Translations under genes and position numbers: made by a program
Part shown: in pieces, positions 45,487-56,951 of the stretch
How positions within the stretch are numbered: the stretch's first letter is position 1
Layout: each line of letters opens with the position of its first letter
The notes under the pieces: model-generated
What the model saw: only the letters and a program-made list of their open reading frames with translations
Database searches by the model: none
Told to the model about the DNA's origin: nothing
Source: Coccinella septempunctata
Taxonomy: Eukaryota > Arthropoda > Insecta > Coleoptera > Coccinellidae
Length of the DNA: 64,000 nt
Direction: 5' to 3'
Assembly (NCBI RefSeq): GCF_907165205.1
Contig: NC_058191.1
Location: 27,732,064-27,796,063 of the forward strand

Positions 45487-47480
45487 TATCATCATAACAA
45501 GATATTTCTGTTGGTGTACCCTGTTTATAATTCACTCATAAGAGTTTGAATGAAATATTCTTATTTTACCCATTATATATTTTCCTTATTTTCACTCATT
45601 TCATCATTGTAATATCCATAAATATTTTGAATAAATTATGATAAAATATGGTCAAGTCGAGGGTCAAGTCTTCTTTATTATCAAAATATGATGAATTTAA
45701 AAGTTCATTCTCCAACTGTAACAGAAAAACACATGCAGCAACTAATTAAATGCTGTTCTGAAGTTTTATTACTTAGAAAGATCTTTTATAGCGGTTGAAA
45801 ATCACAGAAAGGTGAATTAAAAAATTAAAAAAATCATTTGAGGATTTTTTAATTAGGTTTTACAAAAATACTTTTGCCAAAGGGTGTAGATTATTATGTA
45901 TTTGAGCGATTTGGAATCCGTTCTCATGGTGTCCAATCATTTCAACCATTAAGAACCGAGTCAGCTGGGAATGCTATGCGGAAGAATGATCAAGATAAGG
46001 AGTTTTAAATTTGATGGCTCACTTTCACTTTCACCAGAGATATGAAATATTGTTGGTTAATGCAAAGAATGGAATTTAGTATCTTCATGAAAAGTCTCTC
46101 ATGCAAAAAATATCAAATTTCATGAACCCCAAATCTCGATAATAGACATATTAAGGGTAATAAGTCTATGATCTCGATATATAAAAAAGTCGCCAATGTG
46201 TTGTTACAGCATTTATAACTCATCGACAGAACTGTTTGTTATGAAATTTCTTTCGTTGTATTGAATTTGTCTACGGTTATTATAAAATTTATTAAACTTT
46301 GGAGAATTCGATTAAATAAATGGTGATGGTGAATTTTTTCATGCTAAAAATTTTGTTTTAAGAATTAGGGATTGGATCAAATTACTTGGTTCCACATAGA
46401 AAATCAAATGCTAAAACTGTTTCGGTGAAACAATATGCGGACATTTAACTGAAAACAATGAAGTTCTATTAATAAATGATTGGATTATAAAACTGCAACT
46501 CAGAAACGAATGAGTTGGGAGAATCCGAAGGGGAAACATACGAAACAACTATCTCTATACGACATTCCCTTGGGCTGGTCCCCCCTGCAACGCCCCTGTG
46601 AGCATTTTCCGTTTTGCGTCGCATCAAAACTAGGCTTCCTCCCCACCGATCTAATAAAGTTCAGTTTGTTTCATATTTTAAGCCCTTTCGACTCAACCGT
46701 AATGGTCTAGTAGTGGGCCTCTCTTATCCACTTGATTTATTATAAACATTCGGATTTTGAGTGCGCTCCATCATTGTCGTTAATGTAAACAGTTGGGATC
46801 TCGTATGCGTTTTACTTTCAACGGTTTGTGGGAGTCGAGAACAGGTTTACCGGTCTCAACATGGGTATATTGTGTGACCTGTGATAAATTGGGAATTAGA
46901 TGTGATGCATACAGAACATGGATTTATTCTAAAGAGCGCCGTGGAGAGCGTTTACGTCTGGTGTGTACACCTTTGCTCTTTTCTAAGCGATTGTTTATCG
47001 ACTTGTATCTGGGAGAGCGTGCTCTGAATAAAATGGAACGTGGCCGATGTGCAAGAAGTAGACGAAGATCGCAGCGGAATAGTCGGATTATGCGAAAAGT
47101 AGAAAGTCTCGTCTTGTATTCCATTAAATTGGTCATTACTTTCAGGCGATATTGAAAGTGTTCTCTTGTTTGTATGTTCCTGGTTCATTTCAATGCTTTT
47201 ATAGTTTTGATTTGAATTTTTTAAATTGCACCCTCTAATTCTACTCAAGTCAACTCTAAGGTTAAATGAAAAAAATAATGTTACAACGAAGAGGCTTTTA
47301 CGGTGAATGTTTCGCAACATAATCGATAATATCTCAGTAAAACATCAATTCGGATTAACTTAGGGCTTTATGATGCAATGCATCAGTTGCAAGCTGAAGT
47401 TATTGATAGTTTGAACTCGAAAAAAAGTATTGCTGTTATCTTATACCGGACTAAAACATTCGTTTATGTGTTTGGGAACT
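45487..47480. other. Unassigned stretch, no gene seen
   Basis: The 46480-46710 and 46793-47155 segments are open on the plus strand (76 and 120 codons); the second gives an Arg-rich product (CARSRRRSQRNSRIMRK) that I do not recognise. Frames on the other strand are also open, so coding is not supported. Confidence 0.35.
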
Positions 47481-47481
47481 A

Positions 47482-48260
47482 AAGGGTGTTTCAAATTGCG
47501 CGTTTTTTTTTAAGAATAAATAAAATATAGATGGTGCACCGAATTCGTCTGGGTATTTTGACATTTAAAAAGTACGATGTACGACATTTATAAAAATGGC
47601 TTCGTACACGATACAACAACGCGTTCAAATTGTTAAATTATTCCATGAAAATCCGCGTTCTTTGAAAAGTGTTTTTAGAAAATTACGTGAATTTTATGGT
47701 TAACATTATCGTCCATCTGAAAGCACTGTTCGTCGAATTATTAACAAATTTCAAGAGACCGGTTCGGTGATAATTGAATTTTTGTTGCCAGAATATTGAC
47801 AAAGAGGACATTTGGTTTCAACACCTCACTTTGCAAATGACACAATTGATTTATTGAAACAATAATTTCCTGGACGAATAATCTCCAGAAACGCTGACAT
47901 CAATTGGCAACCAAGATCATGTGATTTGACACCGTTGGACTTTTTTCTTTTGGGTTATTGGAGAAGCCAGGTATATAAGAATAATCCACAATCGATTCCT
48001 GAACTAAAGAATGAAATAATTCGTGTCGTAAGTGAGATAGAGCCTTAATTATGTCAAAATTTCATTGAAAATTTAAACAAAAGAGTAGACGTCTGTAGAG
48101 CTGCAAGAGGAGCGAGAAGAGGAGGCAATTTGGCAGATATTATTTTTCGTACATAAATGTCATAACTGATACTTCAATTACCAATAAAAAGTTTTTGAAA
48201 ACGATTGCAAATTATGTGTTTTATTTATTTAAAAAAAAACGCGTAATTTGAAACACCCTT
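47482..48260 (+). mobile_element. Internally deleted mariner/Tc1-superfamily element
   Basis: Left end AAGGGTGTTTCAAATTGCGCG and inverted right end AAGGGTGTTTCAAATTACGCG, each followed by a T run, differ at one base over about 30 bp. TA stands on both sides. The 779-bp length is well below the ~1.3 kb of full elements. Confidence 0.9.
47597..48157 (+). pseudogene. Transposase remnant of the internally deleted mariner-type element
   Basis: Starts ATG with MASYTIQQRVQIVKLFHEN, continues FRKLREFYG-stop-HYRPSESTVRRIINKFQ (the N-terminal HTH part), and then loses the middle. It resumes with RNADINWQPRSCDLTPLDFF, LLGYWRSQVYKNNPQSI, PELKNEIIRVV and RGGNLADIIF. The WQPRSCDLTPLDFF block holds the third catalytic Asp. 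The region with the first two Asp is gone, and a stop replaces a codon after FYG. It is non-functional but could move if a related transposase acts on its good TIRs. Confidence 0.85.
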
Positions 48261-48408
48261 TATATAGTATATTTGAAATTTACTTGATACGCAGACGCAA
48301 AATGCAAATGGTTAACCCGAGTGCACCCAAAAGTACCTAGATATAGAGTAACAAACAGAGAATAAAGACTGGAGTATCACAGGAACTGTTTTGTAGCCAA
48401 TATAATGG

Positions 48409-48454
48409 CGGGGTTTTAAATACACAATAAATGTATTGTGTATTCAAAGCCCCG
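48409..48454. repeat. Strong 21-bp-stem hairpin
   Basis: CGGGGTTTTAAATACACAAT A on the left pairs with TATTGTGTATTCAAAGCCCC G on the right around a 4-base AATG loop. There is one mismatch and one U-G type pair in 21 positions. It is not part of any element I recognise. Confidence 0.85.
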
Positions 48455-49608
48455 TAAATCTAACAAAGCCACTTTGGAATTATACATTTTTTCTAGGCAT
48501 AATTTTAGACTTAGTGATTAACCCTGTTGGATAAATCTCGGTTCTGCTAGCTTGAGACTACGACTGAAACAAATTACATTATTATGTAAAATATTTTAGT
48601 TGTACTCCATAGCTTGATGTTCGATGTAAATGCAAATGAATCTTTGGTTTGATTCTATGGGAGCGAGAGGACTAATAAAAAAAATTGGTTGTTCTCCTAT
48701 AATCGCAAGGGTGTAGAAAAAGTCACCCCTAAATTTTGTTACACAAAAAACTTTTTTCCTTATTGATACTTATTTTTGATAGCTTGAGTCAAATAAGGTC
48801 TCTCGTAATTTCTTGTTGAAAGTAGATGTTTTCGGGAAAAAAAGATTTATCAACTTGTATTTTTTATTGCCTTCTCGCTTCCATAGAATGTATGCTCAAT
48901 TTCATTTCTGTCAGTTTTCTGGTTTCTAAAAAGAAAATTGCTTTCCAGGTGCCATCAAGGGGGCCGTATCTAAGCAGGGGCTCCTAAAAAAAATTATAGG
49001 ACCAACAAGGACTCAACTCTTAAATTTTTTCGCTAATCATTTGTACACCCTATATACAGGCCGTTATCGAATAAGTACGAAAAACTTCGGAGATTTTGCG
49101 TAAAAAAAGAATGACAGTTTGCTATTATATAACTTTTGTCCGTAAATGCTTGGTTTTCCCAGATTTAAACCTCGATTTAAACACACTATTAATTAATTAA
49201 AATTTTTCGTGAAAACTGACTATTTATTTATTGCTCTGAAATCGGTTGAGATATGCGAATGAAATTTGTGAGGTCCAAAGTGGTAGTTATTGCGCATTTT
49301 TTGAAATGCTGTTAGAAATTTCATGTTCAGAATTGGTGCTCATATTGGCATTGATCTCAATTTTTCAAAAGAAAGAAATAGTACGCCACTGAGATGTTTC
49401 AAACTAAATCATTTTCAAATCTCTCCTTGAATTTGTGACAAAAATCTCTGATGGGGCGCGTTTTTATGCAAAGAGTAAGACATAATTTGAAATATATTTA
49501 AATTATGACTGATAAAATGCATGATGTACAAGAAACATCCTCAATGAAATATGCTCGGAAATATCTTAGTATTGGGATCGATATATTTTGAAGTGGGAAA
49601 CGCATATA
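48455..49608. other. Unassigned stretch, no gene seen
   Basis: AT-rich; no frame of note. GTACACCCTATATACAGG at about 49042-49059 may be worn element ends. Confidence 0.4.
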
Positions 49609-50252
49609 CAGTATGAGTCTTTGACTCGTACGAATATTTCAACATTAGAATCTTATGGTCAAAAGAAACACTTTTTTCCCTTATCATTTTTTCCGAATCG
49701 GCTAGGTTTTAAAGATACAGGCTGTTAAAAATTTTTTTTGGTGCTACTTCACAAACGGTTTTATCGAATGAAATAAATATAGTTTTTCATTTATTTGATG
49801 AAACTTTCTCCAACACTAGATATCACCCACGTCTTCCACCATTGCGTACCATTAAAATACCAAAAAATTCAAAGAACCCAACTCTTGAAATTAATAAATA
49901 TTCGATCGTTTCATAAAATGAAAGTATCCTTCATATTTTCTCGTATAATGCGCCGTTTTCCAGTTTGATGTTCAAAAATTTAAAAGCATCTGTGAAATTT
50001 GAAAAATTGGGTACTTTGGCTGAATACAACTCTGTTTAAAAGATCCACAGATGTGTAGTGTCACAGATTAAGCTAGTTATTTTATTTATTTTATTATTAT
50101 TATTATTTTATTTTTCCAGTGGTGGCACAGTTCATTATGAAAACTTAAAATGGCTATATCTTTTTATCAGGGCCGAATCGAAAAAAATGGTATAGTAAAA
50201 AAGTATTCCTTTTGACCTCAAGAATCTACTGAATGAGTCAAGACTCACCTTG
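49609..50252 (+). repeat. Family A foldback element, copy A7
   Basis: CAGTATGAGTCTTTGACTCG after TA at the left and GACTCACCTTG then TA at the right. The full inner order is present with small deletions, and an ATTATT-type expansion at about 50085-50115 interrupts the right part. 644 bp, non-coding. Confidence 0.85.
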
Positions 50253-51349
50253 TATATGGAATTAGCATGAAACAAGAATTTTCAGATAAGAAAACACTTT
50301 TGCTCTCACTTATGTTTGTTTATAAAGGTTTGGAAGAATCAATAGTAAAATATGGAGTATCAGTGTGGGGTGGTCTAGAACGAAAATCCAGGTAGAATTC
50401 GAGGTAGATTTAATGACAAGAAAAGACGCATTTGTATTGTATTGAAAAGAAATGATCTTTATTACGTAAAAATGTAAAAACGACCCAGATAAAAACATGA
50501 ATTCCGATGCAACATCACTTGTAGACGGAAATAGTTGCAATATCCCCATCGAGAAACCGGTCAAGGCTCACTTCTTATCGTCCCCCGACCTAGAACCAAA
50601 CGAAATTCAGCGACGATAATGAATTCCTAAAACAATCTACCGAACACCGTAACCAATTTTCCACGAAATTCGAGTGTCAACAAGTATCAAGATAATAAGG
50701 GAGAACACAACAGAAAATCAAGCGTGGAAAAACCTAAATGGTCTCATAAAAATCCGAAGGAAAATATTGTCCTCGGAATTTTCTTTCCTTCCCCCGTTTT
50801 ACGAGAGTTTTCTACTGAGCCCCGGCTGTTATCCATTCATATTTTCTTCTCGCTTTGTCCTCGGGAACGGATGGAATATTCGCCGCAGCAGATCATTGGT
50901 TAATTGGATATTTAACGTTGCGAATGCTTCATTTTTCGCTAGAAATTGGAAGTTTCGGGAGTTATTTGAGTAGTTTTTTTTGGTATCCAAGGGGTTGATT
51001 AGTCGTTTACACCTCATTTTTGTTCCTACGCTTGGAAAACATTGAAAAAACACGCAGTCAGGCTTATGTATTCTTAACATTTTCATGAATTATTGTTTTT
51101 TTTATTGGTAACATTTACATGTTGAAAATTGGTCTATGTGTATTGTTATTTCTGCTTTAAATGAAAAAGAATTTTATCGTTGGGTACTAAATGATGAATC
51201 CAGGCCTGAATCCAGACCAAATGAATCCTGAAGTGAATCTATGGAGAAAAAGTTTTGGTTCAACTTTTCTATGACTGTACTAACACAAGAATCAATGAAA
51301 TATAACCGGTTGATGATTACTTTCTAGATAGGTTTCGACTGACTAACGT
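50253..51349. other. Unassigned stretch, no gene seen
   Basis: GC-richer at 50560-50960 with open frames of 84-99 codons on both strands, not recognised. Confidence 0.4.
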
Positions 51350-51468
51350 CCGGTTTCATAATCAAACCTAAAGTCCCTTTAATTTTAAAGCTTCCTTTAA
51401 CCCTACTAAAAATGACAGTAAAGGAAGCTTTAAGCTTAAAGTGACTTTAAATTTGATTATGAAACTGT
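51350..51468. repeat. 119-bp palindromic MITE
   Basis: CCGGTTTCATAATCAAACCT at the left and, inverted at the right, ACAGTTTCATAATCAAATTT. The arms pair almost to the centre (AAAGCTTCCTTTAACC and its complement). ACGT stands outside each end as a possible 4-bp target duplication. Its GGTTTCA outer text recalls family J. Confidence 0.75.
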
Positions 51469-51654
51469 ACGTAAATCAGTATCTCACTTCGATCCGGGTA
51501 ATCAATTTTTCTCATTATCAAAAGCCTTTTAATATATCGCATTGATCTGGCCGATACTTGCCGAATGACGATAATAAAGGTCTTATATACATCATTTGTA
51601 TTGTCTATGAATACTGAGGCTCATATGATTTCGGATTCTAATGAAGTATTACGA
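51469..51654. other. Spacer before the mariner
   Basis: Nothing recognised; TACGATGTATCGATATC at about 51649 may be the worn left TIR of the following mariner. Confidence 0.3.
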
Positions 51655-51765
51655 TGTATCGATATCAAGTTAACATAGCAACAAAAAATCACTCATTAGA
51701 AGTGTCAGTGTGAAGTTTGAGGTCAAAAAAGTTAACCAGAGTTATGCAATAAATTAAAAGGAAGA

Positions 51766-52850
51766 AGATGTCCACCGAAATTTTGAAATCGAAAAATTTG
51801 AGTATCGAGCCATCATCAAGTACCTGTATTTAAAAGGGTTAAGAGGTAAGCAGATTCACGAAGTTAGCTGAATACCCTTGGTGATCAATGTCCTTCGTAT
51901 GCGACCGTGAAAAATTGGACTGCAAGCTTCTAAAGAGGTAAATTTTCCATTGAAGATGATGACCGATCGGGAAGGCTAGTTTCTGTGTCAGTCCCCGAAA
52001 ATATCGATGCAATTCACGAGGCAATTCATGACATGATTTTATTAGACCGTCGAATTGGGCTAAAACGAATATCTGAAGCACTGAATATTTTATACGAACG
52101 CTATCATCATATAGTTCACGTCCATTTGGACATGAGAAAAATTGCTGCAAAATGGATCCCCAAATGCTTGAATGTTGACCAAAAGCTTGCAAGGGTAGAA
52201 GCATCGCGTTCGATCTGTGCTCGATTTGAAAACGATGTAGACTTCTTAAACCGAATTGTTACTATGGATGAGACTTGGGTACATTTCTACGATCTAGAAA
52301 CAAAGCAACAATCGATGGAATGGCGACACTCAGGTTCTCCAAGACCTAAGAAGTTTCGTGTCTAAAGATCTGCTGGAAAAGTTCTTGCTTCTGTTTTTTG
52401 CTCGGTTTTTTGGGATAGCGATGGAGTAATCATGATTGATTTTTTGGATAAGGGTAGAACAATAACCGGAGATTACTATTCGACATTACTGACCACTCTA
52501 CGGAATTTTTTTTTAAAAAAGACGCGAAAATCTATCCAAAGGTGTTTTGTTTTTGCAGGACAACGCCCCTGCACACAAATCTCATATTGCTATGCAAACA
52601 ATTCGTGATTTAGGGTTTGAATTACTAGAACATCCCCCTTATTCACCAGATTAGGCTCCATCCGACTATCATCTCTTTCCTCAACTGAAAAAAAGTTTAA
52701 AAGGTCGTACATTTTCTTCCAACAAGGAGGTAATAAAAGCTGTGGAGGTCTGGTTTGTAGAGCAAGAAGAAACATTTTTTTTTGAAAGGTCTAGAGACGT
52801 TCCAGGTTCGCTGTGTGAAATGTATCTAATTAAGAGGAGAATATGTTGAG
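51766..52850 (+). pseudogene. DD34D mariner transposase, dead copy
   Basis: ATG at 51766 starts the protein. After frameshifts the longest open part (51985-52365) reads VSVPENIDAIHEAIHD, RIGLKRISEALNI, HVHLDMRKIAAKWIPK, then NRIVTMDETWVHFYD (first catalytic Asp) and EWRHSGSPRPKKFRV before a stop at 52363. In other frames follow SAGKVLASVF, MIDFLDKGRTITGDYYSTLL, LQDNAPAHKSHIAMQ (second Asp), then HPPYSPD-stop-APSDYHLFPQLKK (third Asp, 34 residues after the second) and KAVEVWFVEQEE. This is the full order of a mariner transposase. At least two stops and several frameshifts make it non-functional. The single substitutions to stop suggest moderate age. Confidence 0.92.
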
Positions 52851-52894
52851 TAATAAAATATTTTGACATTGAAATTTTGTTTGGTTCTATAGTA

Positions 52895-52926
52895 GGCTAA
52901 GAATTTTTCAATATATCCTCGTATGT
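52895..52926 (+). repeat. Right TIR region of the mariner
   Basis: GTAGGCTAAGAATTTTTCAA then TATATCCTCGTA follows the transposase in the position and style of a mariner right end. The left counterpart is too worn to align with confidence. Confidence 0.5.
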
Positions 52927-54633
52927 TTGCCTTAATGTTTAATAAATGATTTTGAAGACTAGAGTCCTATTAACTTTCTTTCGCAATTCCTATATTTGGG
53001 CAGATTGTCTTTGTCTATTTCTCTTATTTCTTGCTTTTCTTACATTCTAGTAGTAACAAAGGCATTCAGTTTCAATCAGAAAACACGCTATATATAGCTA
53101 AAAACATGACATTGTAGTCCTGATCGTGCATAACTTATATACGTACTTTTTTCGCAATATAGAAGTAGAAACATTATTTTTGAGCAATGAGTATTCTTCT
53201 CGGTATTCTTTCATTTCTATTTCCAGACAACGAATAGTATAGTAGAATCTCCCTGTTCATTTTCGCGAGTGCAACAATGTTTTAGAATCTGAGTAAATCA
53301 ATTTCGACTATAATCAAGCTCGGGTAGTGAACATTCAACTTGGAAACATCGCGCATAAAGGAATCATGATTAAAACCCCCGCGACAGGATTGTTTCCAAG
53401 CTGTGAGTCCAGGCAAAGCAAAATGGCAGTCCATTTATTCAAGTCCGTAAATTGGTCGAGGAAACAGCTCTTACATTAATGTAAATCTGAAGACCCAGGT
53501 TATATAGCCAGCGCATAGGTATACATTTTGCACGGTTCAACGTGTAGGTCTCATGCATGTGACAGTGGCGTGCTTTTTGTGCGCGTTTTATCGTTTGTAT
53601 AACGGGTAGATGTCATTTCAGAAAGGGTATCTACTTTATTACCCAGCTCACTATTCTTTGTAGAGAAAAGGATTATGTTCATGGTTATGCCTTGAGATTA
53701 AAAATGAATACCTTTCCAACTTCGAATCTCTATTATTTCCAGCTGAATTGTGACTGCATGTTCATAGAAATAGCTCCTTTATTTTCCAAAATAGCTGAGG
53801 AACTTTTTCGATTCTTTTACTTTGTTAAGGATACACGGTTATGTCTCTTTCTCTCTCTTGAATGAAACGAATATTTCATTAATGGGTCGAAACCAATCAA
53901 TTGAGATTTTTTCGAAAAAAATTCTAAAATTACAGACGTTTGGGCAAATGACGCTCCAATTCCTAGGAAAAGGAAAAGGTAGGTGCATGGATTCTACTCC
54001 AAAAAAAAACAGAATTATTGCTTAACATAATAGGCCTGTTTTGATTCGATTTTTCGATGGTTCCAAATCGGCTCAAAACAGTGGCACATTTAAATAATCT
54101 GAATCTGAATACATATTCAGAGTGAGCTCGCGCGTAGCTTCCCACAACATCACTGTTCAACTGTACTTTGAACCGATTCTGAACAGTTCTGAGTACGAAC
54201 CAAAACAAAGCTAATATGTTCATATGTGGATCAAACAATCACAGAGGTGGCAAATTGATGAACCTACGCCTATGTTTGCCCAATACACGTACGATATGCT
54301 GCTACACCGTAGCACTATCCAGATGATATTAATTGGCATAGTTGTGTATAATTTATCGATTTGAATTCGGAATTTCCATCAAAGGGGGTTAATGAATCTA
54401 ATATTGTAGAGCGTATCTGAAGTTTGTTCTTCCGATGACAGACGAGTAACTGCATATGAAAGGAAACAGTAAGTTTGAAGTAAATTTGTAGGTAGGTATA
54501 TTTTATCGTTTGGGCAAAATCATTCTGATAGTTTCAGAGTGATGAACATCTTGAATTTTGTTCGCAATATTCGCATCAATACTTAATTCCTTCCAGGAGG
54601 AATCCTAATCTTAGCTCTGAGTTTTTCCAGTGA
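52927..54633. other. Unassigned stretch, no gene seen
   Basis: AT-rich with short frames only (67 and 91 codons at 53822-54238 on opposite strands). Confidence 0.4.
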
Positions 54634-55660
54634 GTGCAAAAATCTGGATGGCAACTTCAACTGGAAACACATAGAAGGCATATGCGAGCCTATGAAAGAC
54701 TCTTTGGGAAGTCATGGAAGCTAAAGCTATGTGTCCTTAGCATGGTGGAGAAAAACCGAAGAGACCAAAAGCAGCCGATGGCAGAAGTGGCAGCGGTTGG
54801 TCTGTATGGACAAAAAGTCATCCATATGGTAAGCCGACGGATCAAAATCAAAAAAGTTATGTGAGGTATGTGGACCGAAATTAAGGATCTATATGACAGT
54901 GGGACATTTGTCAACAGCCTGGGTTCTCTGCTGGCTTGGCAATGCCTCAGAACTATCTGGCCATAGGCAACAAGCTGACTCTAATTTATGTACAAGTACA
55001 TTATGGCATCAGGGTTGGGATCTGCTGGACCCGAAATATTTAGTGGACGTGGGAATGACAAATAAAAGACAACAATAAGAGTAGAACAATAGGAATAGCC
55101 TCTAGAGAAACACTTCTGGTTTTGCACAGGCAAAAAAATTCGAGGTCTAACACCAGAAAGCTGCTGAAGCTGCAAAGAGCTGAGATTCTGGTAATGCTGG
55201 GAGTGCTAATGGGACATCTGATGGAATGGTCAGCAGATGAGATATGCAGAATGTGGATTGGAAAAAACAGCTGAACATATAGAATGCAAGTGTCCAGTAC
55301 TGGCTGGCCCATGAACCATTCATATGAGGAAGCTAGTCCTGGATCTTCACGGGCTAACACCAGAAAGCTGCTGAAGCTGTAGAGAGCTGAGATTCTGGTA
55401 GTGCTGATGGACACTGTCTGAAGGAATGGTCAGTAGACGAGATATGCAGACTGTGGATTGGAAAAAACAGCTGAACACATAGAATGCAAGTATGCAGTAC
55501 TGGCTGGCCCATGAACCATTCATATGGGGAAGCCAGTCCTGGATCTTTACGGGCTAATAGACAAGGATCCCAACGATGTCAATCAGTGAGGTACTCGCGA
55601 GGGTACTCGGTAGTAGTCGGTAGGGTAGCAACAAGGGAAGCAACAAAAGAATATTAATAA
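54634..55660 (+). pseudogene. Non-LTR retrotransposon ORF2 tail (RNase H-like and zinc knuckle), degraded
   Basis: Frames read on the plus strand include VLCWLGNASELSGHRQQADS (54935-54990), similar to the WVPGHxxxxGNExAD end of retroelement RNase H. Next comes RKLLKLQRAEILVMLGVLMG, like the LxRxELRxxVGLLTGH stretch that follows RNase H in these elements. After a frameshift come ICRMCGLEKTAEHIECKCPV, a Cys-x2-Cys...His-x4-Cys knuckle, and then a tail. The knuckle block is present twice because of a tandem duplication. Many stops and frameshifts; the RT and endonuclease are absent. The assignment as an RNase H-bearing LINE (I/R1-like) is an inference from motif order. Confidence 0.6.
55145..55560 (+). 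repeat. Tandem duplication (~205 bp unit) in the LINE tail
   Basis: CTAACACCAGAAAGCTGCTG, GAGATATGCAGA, AAAAACAGCTGAACA, CTGGCTGGCCCATGAACC and GTCCTGGATCTT each occur twice in order, about 205 bp apart. The two units differ by scattered substitutions and a small indel. Confidence 0.9.
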
Positions 55661-56688
55661 TAATGAACAGTTAATAGTTGTGAAATACCGGCATGTGAAA
55701 AATTTCGTAGAAATTGCTAGAAAATTAAGAGAAGGCTCAAAAAAATTCTGTGTCGCAGAAACTACTCTCAAATTTTGCACAAGCCATCAAAAGGTCATTT
55801 TAGATCCTAGAAGTAGTTCTCAACACGATTGGATCTGTGGTTTTGGATACGACGAAGGAAGTTTTCCGTCTGTGATAAATTTATGGTTATGAATTTGAAC
55901 AAGCACGCAAAAGCTCCTGACTCACGTAAGTGTTTTCCTGATTTCTTTAGGAAAAGTCATAGGGACCCATGTTGTAACTACCAAATAAAAATACATCACC
56001 CTTACAAAGTTGGAATTTACAATTTATACACGCAAACCGCCATGAAATTATGGACCAATTTCAAAAGGCCGTATTATATTTTACTTCAGAACTAGCACCT
56101 AAAGCCCCAGAAGTTTGAATCAGTTAATTTCGAATGGAGAAGGATCAAACAGATCGTGCCTGTTCCATTGTCTCTTGCTCCGGATTTTCATCGAAGTTTC
56201 GCCGGAATTTCTTTGAACGCTTCCACGTCCTCATCGCCTCGTCCTGCGTAAAGGGAGACAGAGGGTTCCCGGCTATTTTGTTGCGTTTCCACGCGCATAC
56301 GTTTCGGGCGAGGCAAAAACATTCCTGAAGTTTTGAAATTTAATTACGTTTAATCAGTGCCACTCACAGAGACGTTGGGCGGTTTATTAAACCCGCTGTT
56401 TTGACGTAGAAAATGGAAAGAAGAATTTTGAACGACGTAATTTCGTTTCAAAAGATTCGATTGAAAAGTTGGCAGCGTCGGACTTTGTCGGGTTCGAGTG
56501 GAAAATTAATTGGTGATTCATTTTGGAAGATCCGCGGAAAATACTCGAGATATGTTGACATGATTTGATTTAGAAATTTTCGTCTTTTGTGGAATAAAAG
56601 CCAAATGAACATTTGATGGAGACGCAAAATTAGATTTTTATGTCTGGTACCGTAGCGTTCAGTCGAATCCAAATCGAAAATCCAAATC
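55661..56688. other. Unassigned stretch, no gene seen
   Basis: Balanced composition at 56130-56340 with a 64-codon open frame, not recognised. Confidence 0.4.
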
Positions 56689-56951
56689 AAACACTTTGAT
56701 TGTCCGATTAACGATTCGACCGAGGATTTGACAGTTGTTCGATTTCTGAAACGAAATCTCTGAAACCTTTTCATTTCTGTATATATTGAAGAAGTAGCAA
56801 TTGAGAATCATTGAATGGACGTATGAACATCATAATTTGATGCGAGAATGATAATCTGAAAGCTCATGACCAAATTATCGATTGAAAACAAACTGACGTT
56901 TATTCGTCAATCAAGCGTTGATTCCCCGATCAAGCTTCATGAAAACCAGGG
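56689..56951. repeat. Family J MITE, copy J2
   Basis: Shares with J1 the blocks AAACGAAATC, GAGAATCATTGA, ATCATAATTTGATGC, AAATTATCGATTGAAAACAA and GTTGATTCCCCGATCAAG. The outer CCCCGGTTTCAC termini are worn (CATGAAAACCAGGG at the right). Confidence 0.75.
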
